Of a stretch of 64,000 nt of DNA, positions 31,740 to 41,660 are shown one piece after another (the stretch's first letter is position 1; each line of letters starts with the position of its first letter). The stretch is from Streptomyces sp. SPB162 (GTDB taxonomy: Bacteria > Actinomycetota > Actinomycetes > Streptomycetales > Streptomycetaceae): the NCBI RefSeq assembly GCF_029504575.1, contig NZ_JAQFII010000001.1, forward strand, positions 6,609,495-6,673,494, given 5' to 3'. Position numbers and translations under genes: made by a program. The notes beneath the pieces were generated by a model that had not been told where the DNA came from, ran no database searches, and saw only the letters and a program-made list of their open reading frames with translations.

Positions 31740-34700
31740 CTATCGGGTAGCAGGGCGCCAGGTAGTGTTCGGAGCACCCAGGACCAAGTGGCCTGCGGTG
31801 CAGCCCACAGCGAGCATGTCGTGGCCCACTGCCAGTGCGACAATTTCTGCTTCCAGTGGCAGCGATTGTGATGTTCGCGTTCGTGGGTCCCAGATCCGAA
31901 CTGACCCGTCGTAGCCGCCGGTGGCGATGCGGGGGGTGCCGTCGGGCGCGGTGAGCGCTGCCACCGCCCTCACTCCGTCGATATGACCGGTCAGAGATTC
32001 GCCGATCTGGACCCCGGCTACCGGGTCCCACACGCGCACCGAGCCGTCTTCGGTGCCGGTTGCCAGGCGGGGGGTACCGTCCGATGCGGTGAACACCGCC
32101 ACCGCGTTCACCACGCTTTTGCGGCCAGTGAGGGTTTTACCGATCTGGACTCCCACTACCGGGTCCCACACCCGCACCGACCCGTCGAAGCCGCCGGTTG
32201 CCAGGCGGGGGGTGCCGTCCGGTGCGGTGAACACCGCCAGCGCGTTCACCTCGCTATTTTGGCTTGTGAGGGTTGGGCCGACCTGGACTCCGGCTGCCGG
32301 GTCCCATATCCGCACAGACCCGTCCTCGCCACTGGTTGCCAGGCGGGGGGTGCCGTCCGGTGCGGTGAACGCCACCACCGCAGTCACCGTGCCGTTGTGG
32401 CTGGTCAGGGCATCACCGATCTGGATCCCGGCTGCCGGGTCCCACACCCGCACGGACCCGTCGCCGCCGCCGGTGGCCAGGCGGGGGGTGCCGTCCTGTG
32501 CGGTGAATACCGCCACCGCATTCGCCCCGAAGGTGTGACTGGTGAGGGGTTCGCCGACCTGGGTTCCGGTTGCCGGGTCCCATATCCGAACTGACCCGTC
32601 CTCGCCGCCGGTTGCCAGGCGGGGGGTGCCGTCTGAGGCAGTGAACAGCGCCACCGCGGTCACCGCCCCGTCGTGGCCGGTCGGTGCTGCCCCAACCTGG
32701 ACCACGGCGACCGGGTCCCACACCCGCACCGATACATCGAAGCCGCCGGTTGCCAGGCGGGGGGTGCCGTCTGAGGCGGTGAACGCCGCCACCGCGGTCG
32801 CCCCGCGGGTGTGGCCGGTCAGCGCTGCCCCAATCTGGATCCCGGCTACCGGGTCCCACACCCGCACGGACCCGTCGCTGCCGCCGGTTGCCAGGCGGGG
32901 GGTGCCGTCAGAGGCGGTGAACACCACCACCGCCCACACCCCCCCGTTGTAGCCGGTCAGGGGAGCGCCGACCTGATCCCCAGTTACCGGGTCCCACACC
33001 CACACTGACGCGTCGCTGCTGCCGGTGGCGAGGCGGGGGGAGCCGTCCGGTGCGGTGAAGGCCGCCACCGCCCGCACTCCGTCGGTATGGTGTGTTAGGG
33101 GAGCGGGGACTTGGGTCCCGGCTACGGGATCCCACATCCGCACTGACCCGTCCCTGCCGCCGGTGGCTAGGCGGGGGGTGCCGTCCGGTGCGGGGAACAC
33201 CGCTACCGCGGTCACTGAGCCGTCGTGGCCGGTGAGGGTTTCGCCGACCTGCACTCTGGCTGCCGGGTCCCACAGCCGTACTGACCCGTCCTCGCCGCCG
33301 GTGGCCAGGCGGGGAGTGCCGTCCGGTGCGGGGAACACCGCCACCGCAGTCACCCATCCGCGGTGGCCGTTCAGGGGTTCGCCGACCTGCACTCCGGCTG
33401 CCGGGTCCCACAGCCGTACTGACCCGTCGAAGCCGCCGGTGGCCAGGCGGGGAGTGCCGTCCGGTGCGGGGAACACCGCCACCGCAGTCACCCATCCGCG
33501 GTGGCCGTTCAGGGGTTCGCCGACCTGCACTCCGGCTGCCGGCTCCCACAGCCGTACTGCCCCGTCGAAGCCGCCGGTGGCCAGGCGGGGAGTGCCGTCC
33601 GGTGCGGGGAACACCGCGAGCGCATTCACCCCGCCGGTGTGGCCGGTGAATTGAAGGTGCAGTTGGCGGCGTTGGACGACCCCGCTGAGGACGGTGGCCT
33701 GAGGTCCACGTGCGGAATGGGGGCATGGCTCGACCGGGGGTGGCGTTCCTTGGATGTAGGTAGCGCCGAGTCGACGCCACCATTGGCGCCATCCGTCGGG
33801 GGCGTGGTTTGGCGGTTCGTCAGGTGCGGTGTTGTGACGGGCGTGGTGTTGGAGCAGGACGGTCCCGGCGATGGCCGGTGGCAGTTCCTGTGTGCGGAGG
33901 CCATGGCTGAGGGCGGCGCTGGTGATGCTGGTGAGGTCAAGGGTGTCCAGCACCTGGGGGTGGTCGGCGAGGGTGTGGAAGGCGCCGGCGGTGGCGCCGA
34001 GGTGTGCGTGTGCGGCGAGGTGATGGCGGATGTAGGGGTTGATGTCCGGTGAGGTCGGCGGGTCCGTCTCATCGGATGGGGTGTCGATAGCGTGTTGGGC
34101 GTGCCGGGAGAGGGTGGTGCAGATGGTGGCGTGATCCTCAGCGCTGCTCGCTGCGGCGGTGAAGTGTTCAGTGAAGGTGCGGTGAGCGAGGCGGTAGACC
34201 GTCTGGTCGTGTTCTTGGTCGAGTGCGAGGTAGGGCGCGGCGTCATGGAGGAGAGCCGGGATATCACCGCCGGTGGCGGTGGCGGTGGCGGTGGCGGTGG
34301 CGGTGGCGGTGGCGGGGACGAGGGCGTTGGCGGCATGGGCCCAGATGCCGGCTTGGTCGGGGATCCCGCGGCCTTGGGCGAGGCCCAGGGTGCGAAGCAG
34401 GGGTGTGTAGGCGGGGTTGGTGCGGTGGAGGCGGTCGAGGGCGCGGGTGAAGAGCTGGCGGTGGGTCTGGCCGATGAGGGGGGTGGGGTCTGCGATGAGG
34501 CCGGGGTCGCGGAGGAGTTCGTGTGCGGCGAGGCGGATGTAGAGGAATTGCTGAGGCGCGTCGCCGGCTTCGTGATCGCTGGCGAGGCGCAGGACTGCTG
34601 CAGCGATGAGTTCGCCGTCTGCGGTGAATGTGCCCTGTCGTTGGGCTGCGCTGAGTTTGGCGCGCAGGTATCCGGCGAACGCCTCCCGGTCCTGGCTTAC

Positions 34701-36197
34701 CTCGATGTGTTGCACGCGGGTGTCGGTGGGGTCGGCCGGCTCTGTGAGTGAGTGAGAGGCGAGGGCGGCGAGGATGTTGTTGTCGGGCGGCGCAGGGATG
34801 TCGGGGCCTTCGTGGGTGGAGCGGCGGGTGCCGACGATGATGCGGACACCGGGCAGGGTTGCGAGGGGGCGCAGGAGGAGGTGAGCAATGGTGAGCGGCT
34901 GCTCGGCTTCGTCGAGAGCATCGAGCAGGAGCGTGAAGGGAGCCTGTCGGGTGCGCAGGCAGTCGATCAGTCGGTTCGTGAGGACGGCAGGTGGTGCGCC
35001 GTCAGCGGCTTCCTGGGCAATTTCTGCCAGGTCGGCGGCGTGGGCGATGAGCTGAATGGTACGGGAGAGGGTGAGGCCGGCGAGGTGGGTGACGAGGTCG
35101 AAGGGGTCGTCGGGCTGGGGGGTTCCGTCCGGTAGCGGCTGCAGATGGCCGTGGCGGACGAGGATGTCGCGGAGTTGGGTGCGGGTGTGCAGGAGGACGT
35201 GTCCTAAGAGCGCGGATTTCCCGGCGCCTGCGCTGCCGGTGATCACTAGGACGCCATGTGTGGCGGTGGTGAGCCAGTGGAGGATGCGGTCGCGTTCGAG
35301 GGTGCGGCCGTGAAAGTACCAGGCAAGTTCGCCGAGTTCGGCGCCAGAGGCCTTGGGGATGAAGTGGCGTTGTTCGTCGGTGGGGAGCTGGTCGATGACC
35401 GCTTGGAGTTCGGCCAGCTGGTCCAGGGGCGCGGAAACGGTGGTGGCGATGTCCGGGACCATGCGCACGAGTTGGTGGCGTTGGTCGACGACGGTGTCGC
35501 CCCGGTAGCAGTCGCCAAGATGGCGGGCGAGTTCGGCGCCTAGCGTGGCCAAGCCGATGGATGGCTGCCCGCGGAAGGTGACGGTAAGCGCGCGTTCGAG
35601 GGCACGGGTGAAGGAGCCGAGCTCGGCGGCCCCTTGCGCGGCGGTGGACAGCAGCAAGTAGCCCTGGGCGTCGCTGTGGCCCATGAGAAGTTCCGCGTGC
35701 ACGAGTTGGGCGAAGCGCCGGGAGCGACAAGCGTCAAGGACGATGATCGCCCAGCTGTCCTCGGAGTCAGGGTGGATCTGACGATTGCCGATGGCGCGGG
35801 CGATGTCGAGCGGGGCGACGCCGTAGTCCATCGAGCCCGGCGTGCGGTGGTGGGCGAGGACGGCCTCGCGGTGGTTGGCCGATCCGTGGCCGACCCAGTA
35901 AAGCAGCGTGTTACCGCTGCGAGGCGGCGCCGGAGGGGTCGACCAAGCACTGAGCCGGTCGTGGACGGCCTGGATGTCCCGCTTCTCAGACGCAAGATCC
36001 CAAGGGTTGAGTCGGGCGCCATACGGGGCGAGCAGGTCGGCGATGGCCTGCACCTGCGGGTCGGTATCCAGATCCGGGTGGTGCTCGTAGGAGGTGAAGT
36101 TCACCGGAAGCAGCTCCAGCGCACCGTCGCCGGAGTCAGCGAGAGCGGGTCGGCGCGCGGTGTCCTGCGCTGGGTGGCTCGGGGAATGGGTGGTCAT
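31740..36197 (-). CDS. Caspase-NACHT-WD40 protein (bacterial NLR-like STAND NTPase)
   Basis: A 1485-residue protein with three parts. Residues 1-220 are a caspase-like (C14) protease with His in YWVGHGSANH (about 102) and Cys in IIVLDACRS (about 155). Residues about 290-640 are a STAND/NACHT NTPase: Walker A TGSAGAGKSALLG (about 325) and Walker B LLLDALDEAEQP (about 424). A seven-fold Ala-Thr linker follows at about 635. Residues about 850-1485 form thirteen 46-residue WD40 repeats plus a worn fourteenth, probably two seven-bladed propellers. It starts 15 bp after the lipase stop, so the two form an operon. Such proteins are thought to sense invaders via the propeller and fire the protease. 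That role is inferred, not shown. It is intact. Confidence 0.9.
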   Translation of the reverse strand: MTTHSPSHPAQDTARRPALADSGDGALELLPVNFTSYEHHPDLDTDPQVQAIADLLAPYGARLNPWDLASEKRDIQAVHDRLSAWSTPPAPPRSGNTLLYWVGHGSANHREAVLAHHRTPGSMDYGVAPLDIARAIGNRQIHPDSEDSWAIIVLDACRSRRFAQLVHAELLMGHSDAQGYLLLSTAAQGAAELGSFTRALERALTVTFRGQPSIGLATLGAELARHLGDCYRGDTVVDQRHQLVRMVPDIATTVSAPLDQLAELQAVIDQLPTDEQRHFIPKASGAELGELAWYFHGRTLERDRILHWLTTATHGVLVITGSAGAGKSALLGHVLLHTRTQLRDILVRHGHLQPLPDGTPQPDDPFDLVTHLAGLTLSRTIQLIAHAADLAEIAQEAADGAPPAVLTNRLIDCLRTRQAPFTLLLDALDEAEQPLTIAHLLLRPLATLPGVRIIVGTRRSTHEGPDIPAPPDNNILAALASHSLTEPADPTDTRVQHIEVSQDREAFAGYLRAKLSAAQRQGTFTADGELIAAAVLRLASDHEAGDAPQQFLYIRLAAHELLRDPGLIADPTPLIGQTHRQLFTRALDRLHRTNPAYTPLLRTLGLAQGRGIPDQAGIWAHAANALVPATATATATATATATGGDIPALLHDAAPYLALDQEHDQTVYRLAHRTFTEHFTAAASSAEDHATICTTLSRHAQHAIDTPSDETDPPTSPDINPYIRHHLAAHAHLGATAGAFHTLADHPQVLDTLDLTSITSAALSHGLRTQELPPAIAGTVLLQHHARHNTAPDEPPNHAPDGWRQWWRRLGATYIQGTPPPVEPCPHSARGPQATVLSGVVQRRQLHLQFTGHTGGVNALAVFPAPDGTPRLATGGFDGAVRLWEPAAGVQVGEPLNGHRGWVTAVAVFPAPDGTPRLATGGFDGSVRLWDPAAGVQVGEPLNGHRGWVTAVAVFPAPDGTPRLATGGEDGSVRLWDPAARVQVGETLTGHDGSVTAVAVFPAPDGTPRLATGGRDGSVRMWDPVAGTQVPAPLTHHTDGVRAVAAFTAPDGSPRLATGSSDASVWVWDPVTGDQVGAPLTGYNGGVWAVVVFTASDGTPRLATGGSDGSVRVWDPVAGIQIGAALTGHTRGATAVAAFTASDGTPRLATGGFDVSVRVWDPVAVVQVGAAPTGHDGAVTAVALFTASDGTPRLATGGEDGSVRIWDPATGTQVGEPLTSHTFGANAVAVFTAQDGTPRLATGGGDGSVRVWDPAAGIQIGDALTSHNGTVTAVVAFTAPDGTPRLATSGEDGSVRIWDPAAGVQVGPTLTSQNSEVNALAVFTAPDGTPRLATGGFDGSVRVWDPVVGVQIGKTLTGRKSVVNAVAVFTASDGTPRLATGTEDGSVRVWDPVAGVQIGESLTGHIDGVRAVAALTAPDGTPRIATGGYDGSVRIWDPRTRTSQSLPLEAEIVALAVGHDMLAVGCTAGHLVLGAPNTTWRPATR
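31863..33655. repeat. WD40-coding tandem repeats, 138-bp unit
   Basis: About thirteen 138-bp units encode the WD40 blades. Units near 33304-33441 and 33442-33579 are almost identical over their whole length, while others differ mainly at the same few codons. This points to recent unit duplication or gene conversion inside the sensor part of the protein. Confidence 0.85.
34272..34313. repeat. Hexanucleotide microsatellite (GGTGGC)7 within the NACHT gene
   Basis: Seven perfect copies of a 6-bp unit encode an Ala-Thr linker on the minus strand. Gain or loss of units keeps the frame but changes the linker length after the NTPase core. Confidence 0.9.
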
Positions 36198-36212
36198 GGT
36201 CGACGGCCGGGC

Positions 36213-37751
36213 TCAGGCGTCGGGTGGGCTGACGAGGATGAGCTGGGTGATGGGGGCGTCGCTGCCGGTGTCCAGTACCACTCGGTACAGGTCCGGGGAG
36301 TCGGGGGTGAACCGGGCGGAGAGCGTCTGATCTGGGTCGTCGGCGCTGCGGCCGAGCCGCAGTGGCGGGCCGGGCCTGCCGGAGGTAGCGCTGGTGGTGG
36401 TGAGGCTGACGCCGGCGGGGGTGTCGCGACCCGTGACCTGAATGGTGAGGTCCTGGCCGACGGTTCCGCCGAGGTTGGGGGTCGTCAACCCGGGGCCGTC
36501 CCCGCTGCCGAGGTGAGCGCCCAGGGAGGTATCGCGCTCCAGGACGATGCGTTTGACCTGGCGCAGGACCTCGTCGTGGCGTGGCAGTGCGCCGTGCTGG
36601 CCGAAGACGTAGTGGATGGCCCGGGTGCCGACCTGGGCGGAGGGTTGGTGCACGGTGCCGTCGCCGTAACTGTTGAACCGGGCGGGGATGCCGTTCGCAT
36701 CGCGCACGACGTTGTGGTCACGGTCGATGCGGAAGGCGTGGTGGCGGCCAACAGCGACCGCTTGGCTGGCGTTCGGGTCCTCGTCCAGGCTCTGCACGGT
36801 GGCTTGGGCCTCGCCGACGATCGCGCGGTGTCCCGGCAGGGTGAACCCGTCCTCGCGGTAACGCTCGAGGACATCGAGGGAGCGAGTGGCCAAGTGCTCG
36901 TTGCCGCCGAAACGGGCGACATCCGCGGCAGAGAGGCGGTCGACGTCGAGACCGCGGTCGAAGCAGCGGTAGCCAGGCAGCAGATCGTGGACCCCCGGCA
37001 AGGTCGCCGCCATGTTGTGGACATGACGCAGAAGCCACGCCGGCTTGCGTTCGGCGTGCAGCATATTCAGGGCGAGGACGGCCTTGGAGGAACCCAGGAA
37101 CGGGGTGCCGATGGTGATCACCGTCCGGGTGTCGGCGGCAAGGTTCGGATCTTGTTCCAGGGCCGCGCGTACCACGAGGCCACCCATGGAGTGGGCGGCG
37201 AATACCAGCCGCGGCTGCTCATGGCCTGCGGCGCGCCACTGCGGCCGGGCGGCCACCGCCTCCCGCCACCTGGTCAGGTGCTCGCGGGCCGCGCGGGCCA
37301 GGAGGGCGCCGTTGTAGGCGACGGCCAGACGCCAGTCGTACGGGAACGGGGCCACCGCGTCGGAGTCCAGGGTCACCGCGTACAACGTGGTGGTGAGGTC
37401 GGTATAGGGCTCCAGGCCTTCGAATACCGGCAACCACCACGGTTTCGTGAGCAGCCCCGTGGCCTCGATCCGGGTCAGGGGACGATGCCGAGCGGTCTCT
37501 GCGTCGGCCGCCTGTTCCTGAGGAGCGGCGTGCAGAGCGCCCAGGAACCCCTTGCCGATCAAGCGGTCGGTGAGCATCCGCAGGTCACCACCCCACAACC
37601 GCGTCCCGGTCGCGGTATCAGTCAAGGCGCTGCCCATAATGCCCGGCACCACCATGCAGGCGTCCCGAGTCACGTCGTCGAAGACAGGTGGCACCTTCGA
37701 GTACGCAGTGGGTCGCTGATACTTGCCGAAAGCATCCCCCGAAGTCCCCAT
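36213..37751 (-). CDS. LCAT-like lipase / alpha-beta hydrolase, operon partner of caspase-NACHT protein
   Basis: A protein of about 512 residues. VVPGIMGSALTD (about residue 34) is the oxyanion-region motif of lecithin:cholesterol acyltransferase-like lipases. The nucleophile elbow is FAAHSMGGLVVRAAL (about 185), a G-x-S-x-G variant with Ala first. A late His candidate is in HYVFGQHGALPRHDE. The C-terminal 100 residues look like a beta-sandwich. No signal peptide is visible, so it may act on the inner membrane. It is the first gene of a two-gene operon with the caspase-NACHT protein. The start is uncertain: the frame is open into the CRISPR array; ATG 37751 is the first plausible start but has no clear ribosome binding site. 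Possible membrane-damaging effector or protease target. Confidence 0.75.
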   Translation of the reverse strand: MGTSGDAFGKYQRPTAYSKVPPVFDDVTRDACMVVPGIMGSALTDTATGTRLWGGDLRMLTDRLIGKGFLGALHAAPQEQAADAETARHRPLTRIEATGLLTKPWWLPVFEGLEPYTDLTTTLYAVTLDSDAVAPFPYDWRLAVAYNGALLARAAREHLTRWREAVAARPQWRAAGHEQPRLVFAAHSMGGLVVRAALEQDPNLAADTRTVITIGTPFLGSSKAVLALNMLHAERKPAWLLRHVHNMAATLPGVHDLLPGYRCFDRGLDVDRLSAADVARFGGNEHLATRSLDVLERYREDGFTLPGHRAIVGEAQATVQSLDEDPNASQAVAVGRHHAFRIDRDHNVVRDANGIPARFNSYGDGTVHQPSAQVGTRAIHYVFGQHGALPRHDEVLRQVKRIVLERDTSLGAHLGSGDGPGLTTPNLGGTVGQDLTIQVTGRDTPAGVSLTTTSATSGRPGPPLRLGRSADDPDQTLSARFTPDSPDLYRVVLDTGSDAPITQLILVSPPDA

Positions 37752-38021
37752 AACAGCCGAGAATAGGGCAGCACAGCACCATAGAGGTGAACTTCGCAAA
37801 GGAGCGCGGTGGTTGACGGGACGCGACCGGTGGGGCAGACGGGTCCAGCGCGGGGACACTGCGCCTCGTGACGGTGGTGGAACGCGACTACCGGGAGATC
37901 GCCAAGTGCCCGCTCCCCACCCGCGCGGGTCTCGGCGAAGCGAGCACCGGCAAGGTGCGAGGTTTGGGAACGGCTCGCAGAACGCCGCTCCCCAGCAGCG
38001 GACTTCCCGCACGGTGGGGAT

Positions 38022-41000
38022 TGGCTGATCCCCGCGCGCGCGGGGATGGACCCCAGGCTTCGACTGCGTCCACGGACCAGCCCGCCTGCTCCCCGCCCGC
38101 GCGGGGATGGGCCTACGCAGAGTTTCATGGGCGCGGACTTCCTCGCTTGCTCCCCGGCCACGCGGGGATGGGCCCGCCATCCAAATGATTCGCACGGGCG
38201 CCACCGCATGCTCCCTGTCCGCGCGGGGATGGGCCCCGCCATCACCTCTGCCTGGACATCATCACCCGCTGCTCCCCGCCTGCGCGGGGATGGACCCCTC
38301 CAGGGAGGCGCCACGCACGGCACCTACAACTGCTCCCCCGCTCGCGGGGGGATGGACTCGGGATGCAGCAGCCCCGGTGGTGTTATCCGGCTGCTCCCCG
38401 CGCCCGCGGGGATGGACCCGAGATGCGTCTGGAAACCGGCGAGCACGAGATCTGCTCCCCGTCTGCGGGGATGGACCCTCGCGAGGAAACGAGCTTGCCG
38501 TGCTGGAACGCTGCTCCCTCCAGGCGCGGGGATGGGCCCCCGGTGGTCTTCGGGTTCGACGGAAAGCCGATTTGCTCCCCGCACGCGCGGGGATGGAACC
38601 GTGACGAACCCGACGCGGTATACGTGCCAGGTCTGCTCCCCGCACCCGCAGGGATGGACCCCACGAGATCCGCGAAAAGGGCAAGGAAGGCCACTGCTCC
38701 CCGCGCCTGCGGGGATGTGCCCAGGGCGTCGAACCCCGTCGGGCAGGATCAGCTTCCCCGCGCAGCAGGGTTGGACGCCGGGCCGGCGGCAACGCCGGGA
38801 AACCTGCCCACTGCTTCCCGCCTGCGCGGGGATGGCCCCTTCGTTCGGCCTGCCTTGGCCGTGTCGAAACGCTGCTCCCCGCTCGGTCGGGGATGGACCC
38901 TCCCGGATGCACGTGACGGTCGGTGCACTGCTCTGTTCCCGCCCGCGCGAGAACGGACTCATTTACTGGCTGCGGCTGGAGGACCTCGACCGCTGCTCCT
39001 CGCCCGAGCCGCGGGGATGGACCCTGCACCATCTACCTGGCCGCCATCGACCTGTACGCTCCCCGCATGCGCGGGGATAGACCCGGCGAGCACGTCATCA
39101 GGATCATGCGCCCCAGCTGCTCCTCGCCCGCGCGGGGATGAACCCTCGGGGAATTTTGTCGGTGCGAGGAACGTGCCCTGCTCCTCGCCCGCGCCGGGAT
39201 GGACCCAGGCTGGCTATGACGGTGCCGGGGACCGATGTCTGCTCCCCGCCCGCGCCAGGATGAACCCCAGACCGTTTTCCACGATCAGAAGATGGACTGC
39301 TGCTCCCGCTCCCCGCCCGCGCGGGGATGGCCCCTGGTACTTCGAGCCCAACGCGCAGGAGATCGTCTACTTCCCGCTTGCTGCGGGATGGACCCGTGAG
39401 GGCCCACTCGCCAGAAGACCTGGCCGGGTACTCTCAGTCGGTAGGGGAACGGAGCCGACAATGTGCGGTCCGTCAAATCGGACCGCGGTTGCTCGTCGCC
39501 AGCGCGGGGATGGACCCGGCACCGGCAACATTGGCGGTGAACTGAACTCGTGCTCCCCGCGCGCGGCGATGGACCTACCAAGACCGGCCAGGAGTGGACC
39601 GTCGAGGCGCTGCTCCCCGCCAGTGCGGATGTGTACTCGGCGTGAATCTGGGCAAGTCGACGTGGATCGGCTGCTTCCCAACTGCGTGGGGATGGACTCC
39701 ACCCGTGCAAGGGGCGTTCAGCCGGACATTCTGCTCCCCGCCCGCCTGGGGGTGGACCTCCAAGAAGGCCGAGCTCACCGCAGAGGTCGATCTGCTCCCC
39801 GCCCGCGGGGATGGACCCCATGCCGGGCTCGGCGACCCAGACGTCCTGGCCTCTCCCCACACTCGCAGGGATGGACCCAAGCGGGGCGGGTACAACCGCG
39901 ACGACCCGAACTGCTGCCAGCTCGCGCGGGGATGGACCCGGCATGGCGGTTGATACGGCCGCCGACCGCAGTTGCTCCCTGCCCGCGCGGTAAGGGGCCC
40001 AGGGCTTCCACGATGCGACGTTCGGCAGGACGCTGCTTCCCGCCCGCGCGGGTGTCGGCGACGCTTTAACCGTGAGCCACTTCCAGCGGGTGACAATGGA
40101 CCTAGGGATCGCTATTACCGGGACTTCTCACGAATTGCTCCCCGCCAGCGCGGGGATGGACCTGTCCTGAAGTCGGGGCTGCCCCTTGGCAAGGCTGCTC
40201 CCCGCCCCGCGGGGATGGACCCATCCAGTGGAGTTGTAGCGAATCATGGGCCGACTGCTCCCCGCCCGCGTGGGGATGGACCCCAGGGGGTGGTCCAGGA
40301 CGCGACCGCCCTGGTGCTGCTCCGCGCGCCTGCGGGGATGGATCCCCGCCCGGTCGCGGTGGCGGCATCGACGTCAACTGCGCTCCGCGCCTGCGGGGAT
40401 GGACCCGGCAGCGGGATTTTCCAGTGGTCCCTGCCGATCCGCTCCCCGCGCCTGCGGGGATGGGCCTACCACCTGGAGCATGTGCGCTCCCGGGACCTGC
40501 TGCTCCCCACGCCTGCGGGGATGGATCCACGATGCTGGGGTGTTCGCCGCGCCACCGTACCTGCTGCCCGCCCGCGGGGGGATGGACCCACTCGCATGGT
40601 CGAAGGCGTCAAGTTCTCCGAGCTGCTCCCCGCCCGCGCGGGGATAGACCTAAGCAGTGGCTGACCTCGGCCGCCCAATGCCCCTGCCCTCCGCGCCTGC
40701 GGGGATGGACCCGTCTTCGACCCCGAGGGACTGCTCAAGTGGGTCTGCTCCCTGCGCCCGTGGGGATGGATCATCGTGCATGAAGTCGTCGGTCTAGACG
40801 TCGTTCTGCCCCCTGCCGCGCGGGGGTGGACCCAACTTCACGAAGGTAGAGCTTGCCGGATTTGCGCCCCCCTCGGCGTCGTGATGCACCCTGTTCCGGA
40901 CTCTGCCGGAAGCGAGGCGATCGCTACTCCTCGTCGGCGTGGGGATAGACCCTTCGTTCGGCCCGCCCTCGGGCGTGTCGAACCTGTGCTCCCCGCCTGC

Positions 41001-41077
41001 GCGGGGATGGACCCGACGAGGTGATCCTCTACGCGAAGAAGTTCGGCTGCTCCCCGCCCGCGCGGAGACGGGCCCTC
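38022..41077 (+). CRISPR. CRISPR array 1, type I-E, about 51 degenerate repeats
   Basis: 29-bp repeats at a 61-bp period, consensus stem CTCCCCGCCCGCGCGGGG, with the crRNA handle side ATGGACCC on the plus strand. I count about 51 units. Many are strongly altered (near 38752, 38932, 39431, 40077, 40866), far more than in a living array where all but the last repeats are identical. Hairpin symmetry is often kept by paired changes (CCCGCG against CGCGGG). Further decayed units lie upstream (near 37908). Orientation agrees with the cas operon downstream. No clear AT-rich leader is seen on the left. Reads as an old array that no longer gains spacers. Confidence 0.95.
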
Positions 41078-41210
41078 CTGTGGCGTCCTCGCGTCTGCCT
41101 GTGAAAGCACCTCAGCCGGGCACCTGGCCGTTCGCTATGACTGGCCATTAATCACTCTGATCGCACAGAACAAAGATCCGAATTGGCGGTCAACTCGCCT
41201 GCTTGGAGCG

Positions 41211-41238
41211 TTCAACCACAACACAGAGGGGTTAATAT
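41211..41238 (+). promoter_or_regulatory. Candidate promoter of the small ORF (CreT-like)
   Basis: TAATAT (41233-41238) is a good -10 box. TTCAAC (41211-41216) is a weak -35, 16 bases upstream. Transcription would start near 41245, pass the 45-codon ORF and end at the 41517-41549 hairpin. Confidence 0.5.
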
Positions 41239-41255
41239 GAGGGTTCTGACTCCCC
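41223..41255 (+). promoter_or_regulatory. Site matching the mini-CRISPR spacer seed
   Basis: ACAGAGGGGTT at 41223-41233 equals the first 11 bases of the spacer at 41690-41722. Position 12 differs; 13 and 14 match again; the remainder is mostly unmatched. AAC precedes the site, in the PAM position. It overlaps the -10 box, so Cascade binding here would block transcription. Confidence 0.6.
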
Positions 41256-41374
41256 GGTCCGACGGCGTGCCGCACCCATGCCTGTCACAATCTGGGTGTC
41301 GCGGCGTCCAGGGCGCCTCCCGCTGTCCCGTGTTCTGGACACACTCCAGGGCACGGAGCGCAGGAGGATTGCGA

Positions 41375-41512
41375 GTGAGCGAGCACTTATGGAGCTGGCT
41401 TCGGACACGCATAGTTGAAGGAAGGAGGTGGTTTCGGGGACACAGCGGCCGCATGATCTGGTTGACGATCGAGATCGTTATGACGGCTGCGGTCTCACGT
41501 CTCATGAGGTGA
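41375..41512 (+). CDS. 45-residue small protein, candidate CreT-like toxin
   Basis: A GTG start has AGGAGG seven bases upstream. The product begins VSEHLWSWLRTRIVEGRRWF and ends with a hydrophobic helix (MIWLTIEIVMTAAVSRLM), so it may sit in the membrane. It uses codons that are rare in this genome: TTA, ATA and a tandem AGG AGG. It lies between array 1 and the mini-CRISPR, has its own promoter and a perfect terminator stem. In known CreTA modules a small toxin gene with rare codons is repressed by Cascade guided by a CRISPR-like RNA; the layout here matches. Toxicity is inferred. It could also be an ordinary small membrane protein. Confidence 0.55.
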   Translation: MSEHLWSWLRTRIVEGRRWFRGHSGRMIWLTIEIVMTAAVSRLMR

Positions 41513-41516
41513 AGAA

Positions 41517-41549
41517 GTCTCTCCCGGCATCGGAAGTGCCGGGAGAGAC
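41517..41549 (+). terminator. Terminator hairpin after small ORF
   Basis: GTCTCTCCCGGCA and TGCCGGGAGAGAC form a perfect 13-bp stem with a 7-base loop, starting five bases after the stop codon. Confidence 0.85.
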
Positions 41550-41660
41550 CGCCTTGGGCCACGGCCAATGTCTTGCCGCCGAGTGTCAAGGCATTCGGGC
41601 CGTAGCGGTCTGTGAGGAGGCACCTAAGAGGATAGCGGCAACCATTGGCCTTGAGCCGGC

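Noticed and set aside
38363..40069. A 568-codon plus-strand frame across CRISPR array 1
   Set aside because: It only translates repeats and spacers; the 61-bp period explains the repeated CSPPARGWT-like peptides. Similar frames over the other arrays were rejected too.
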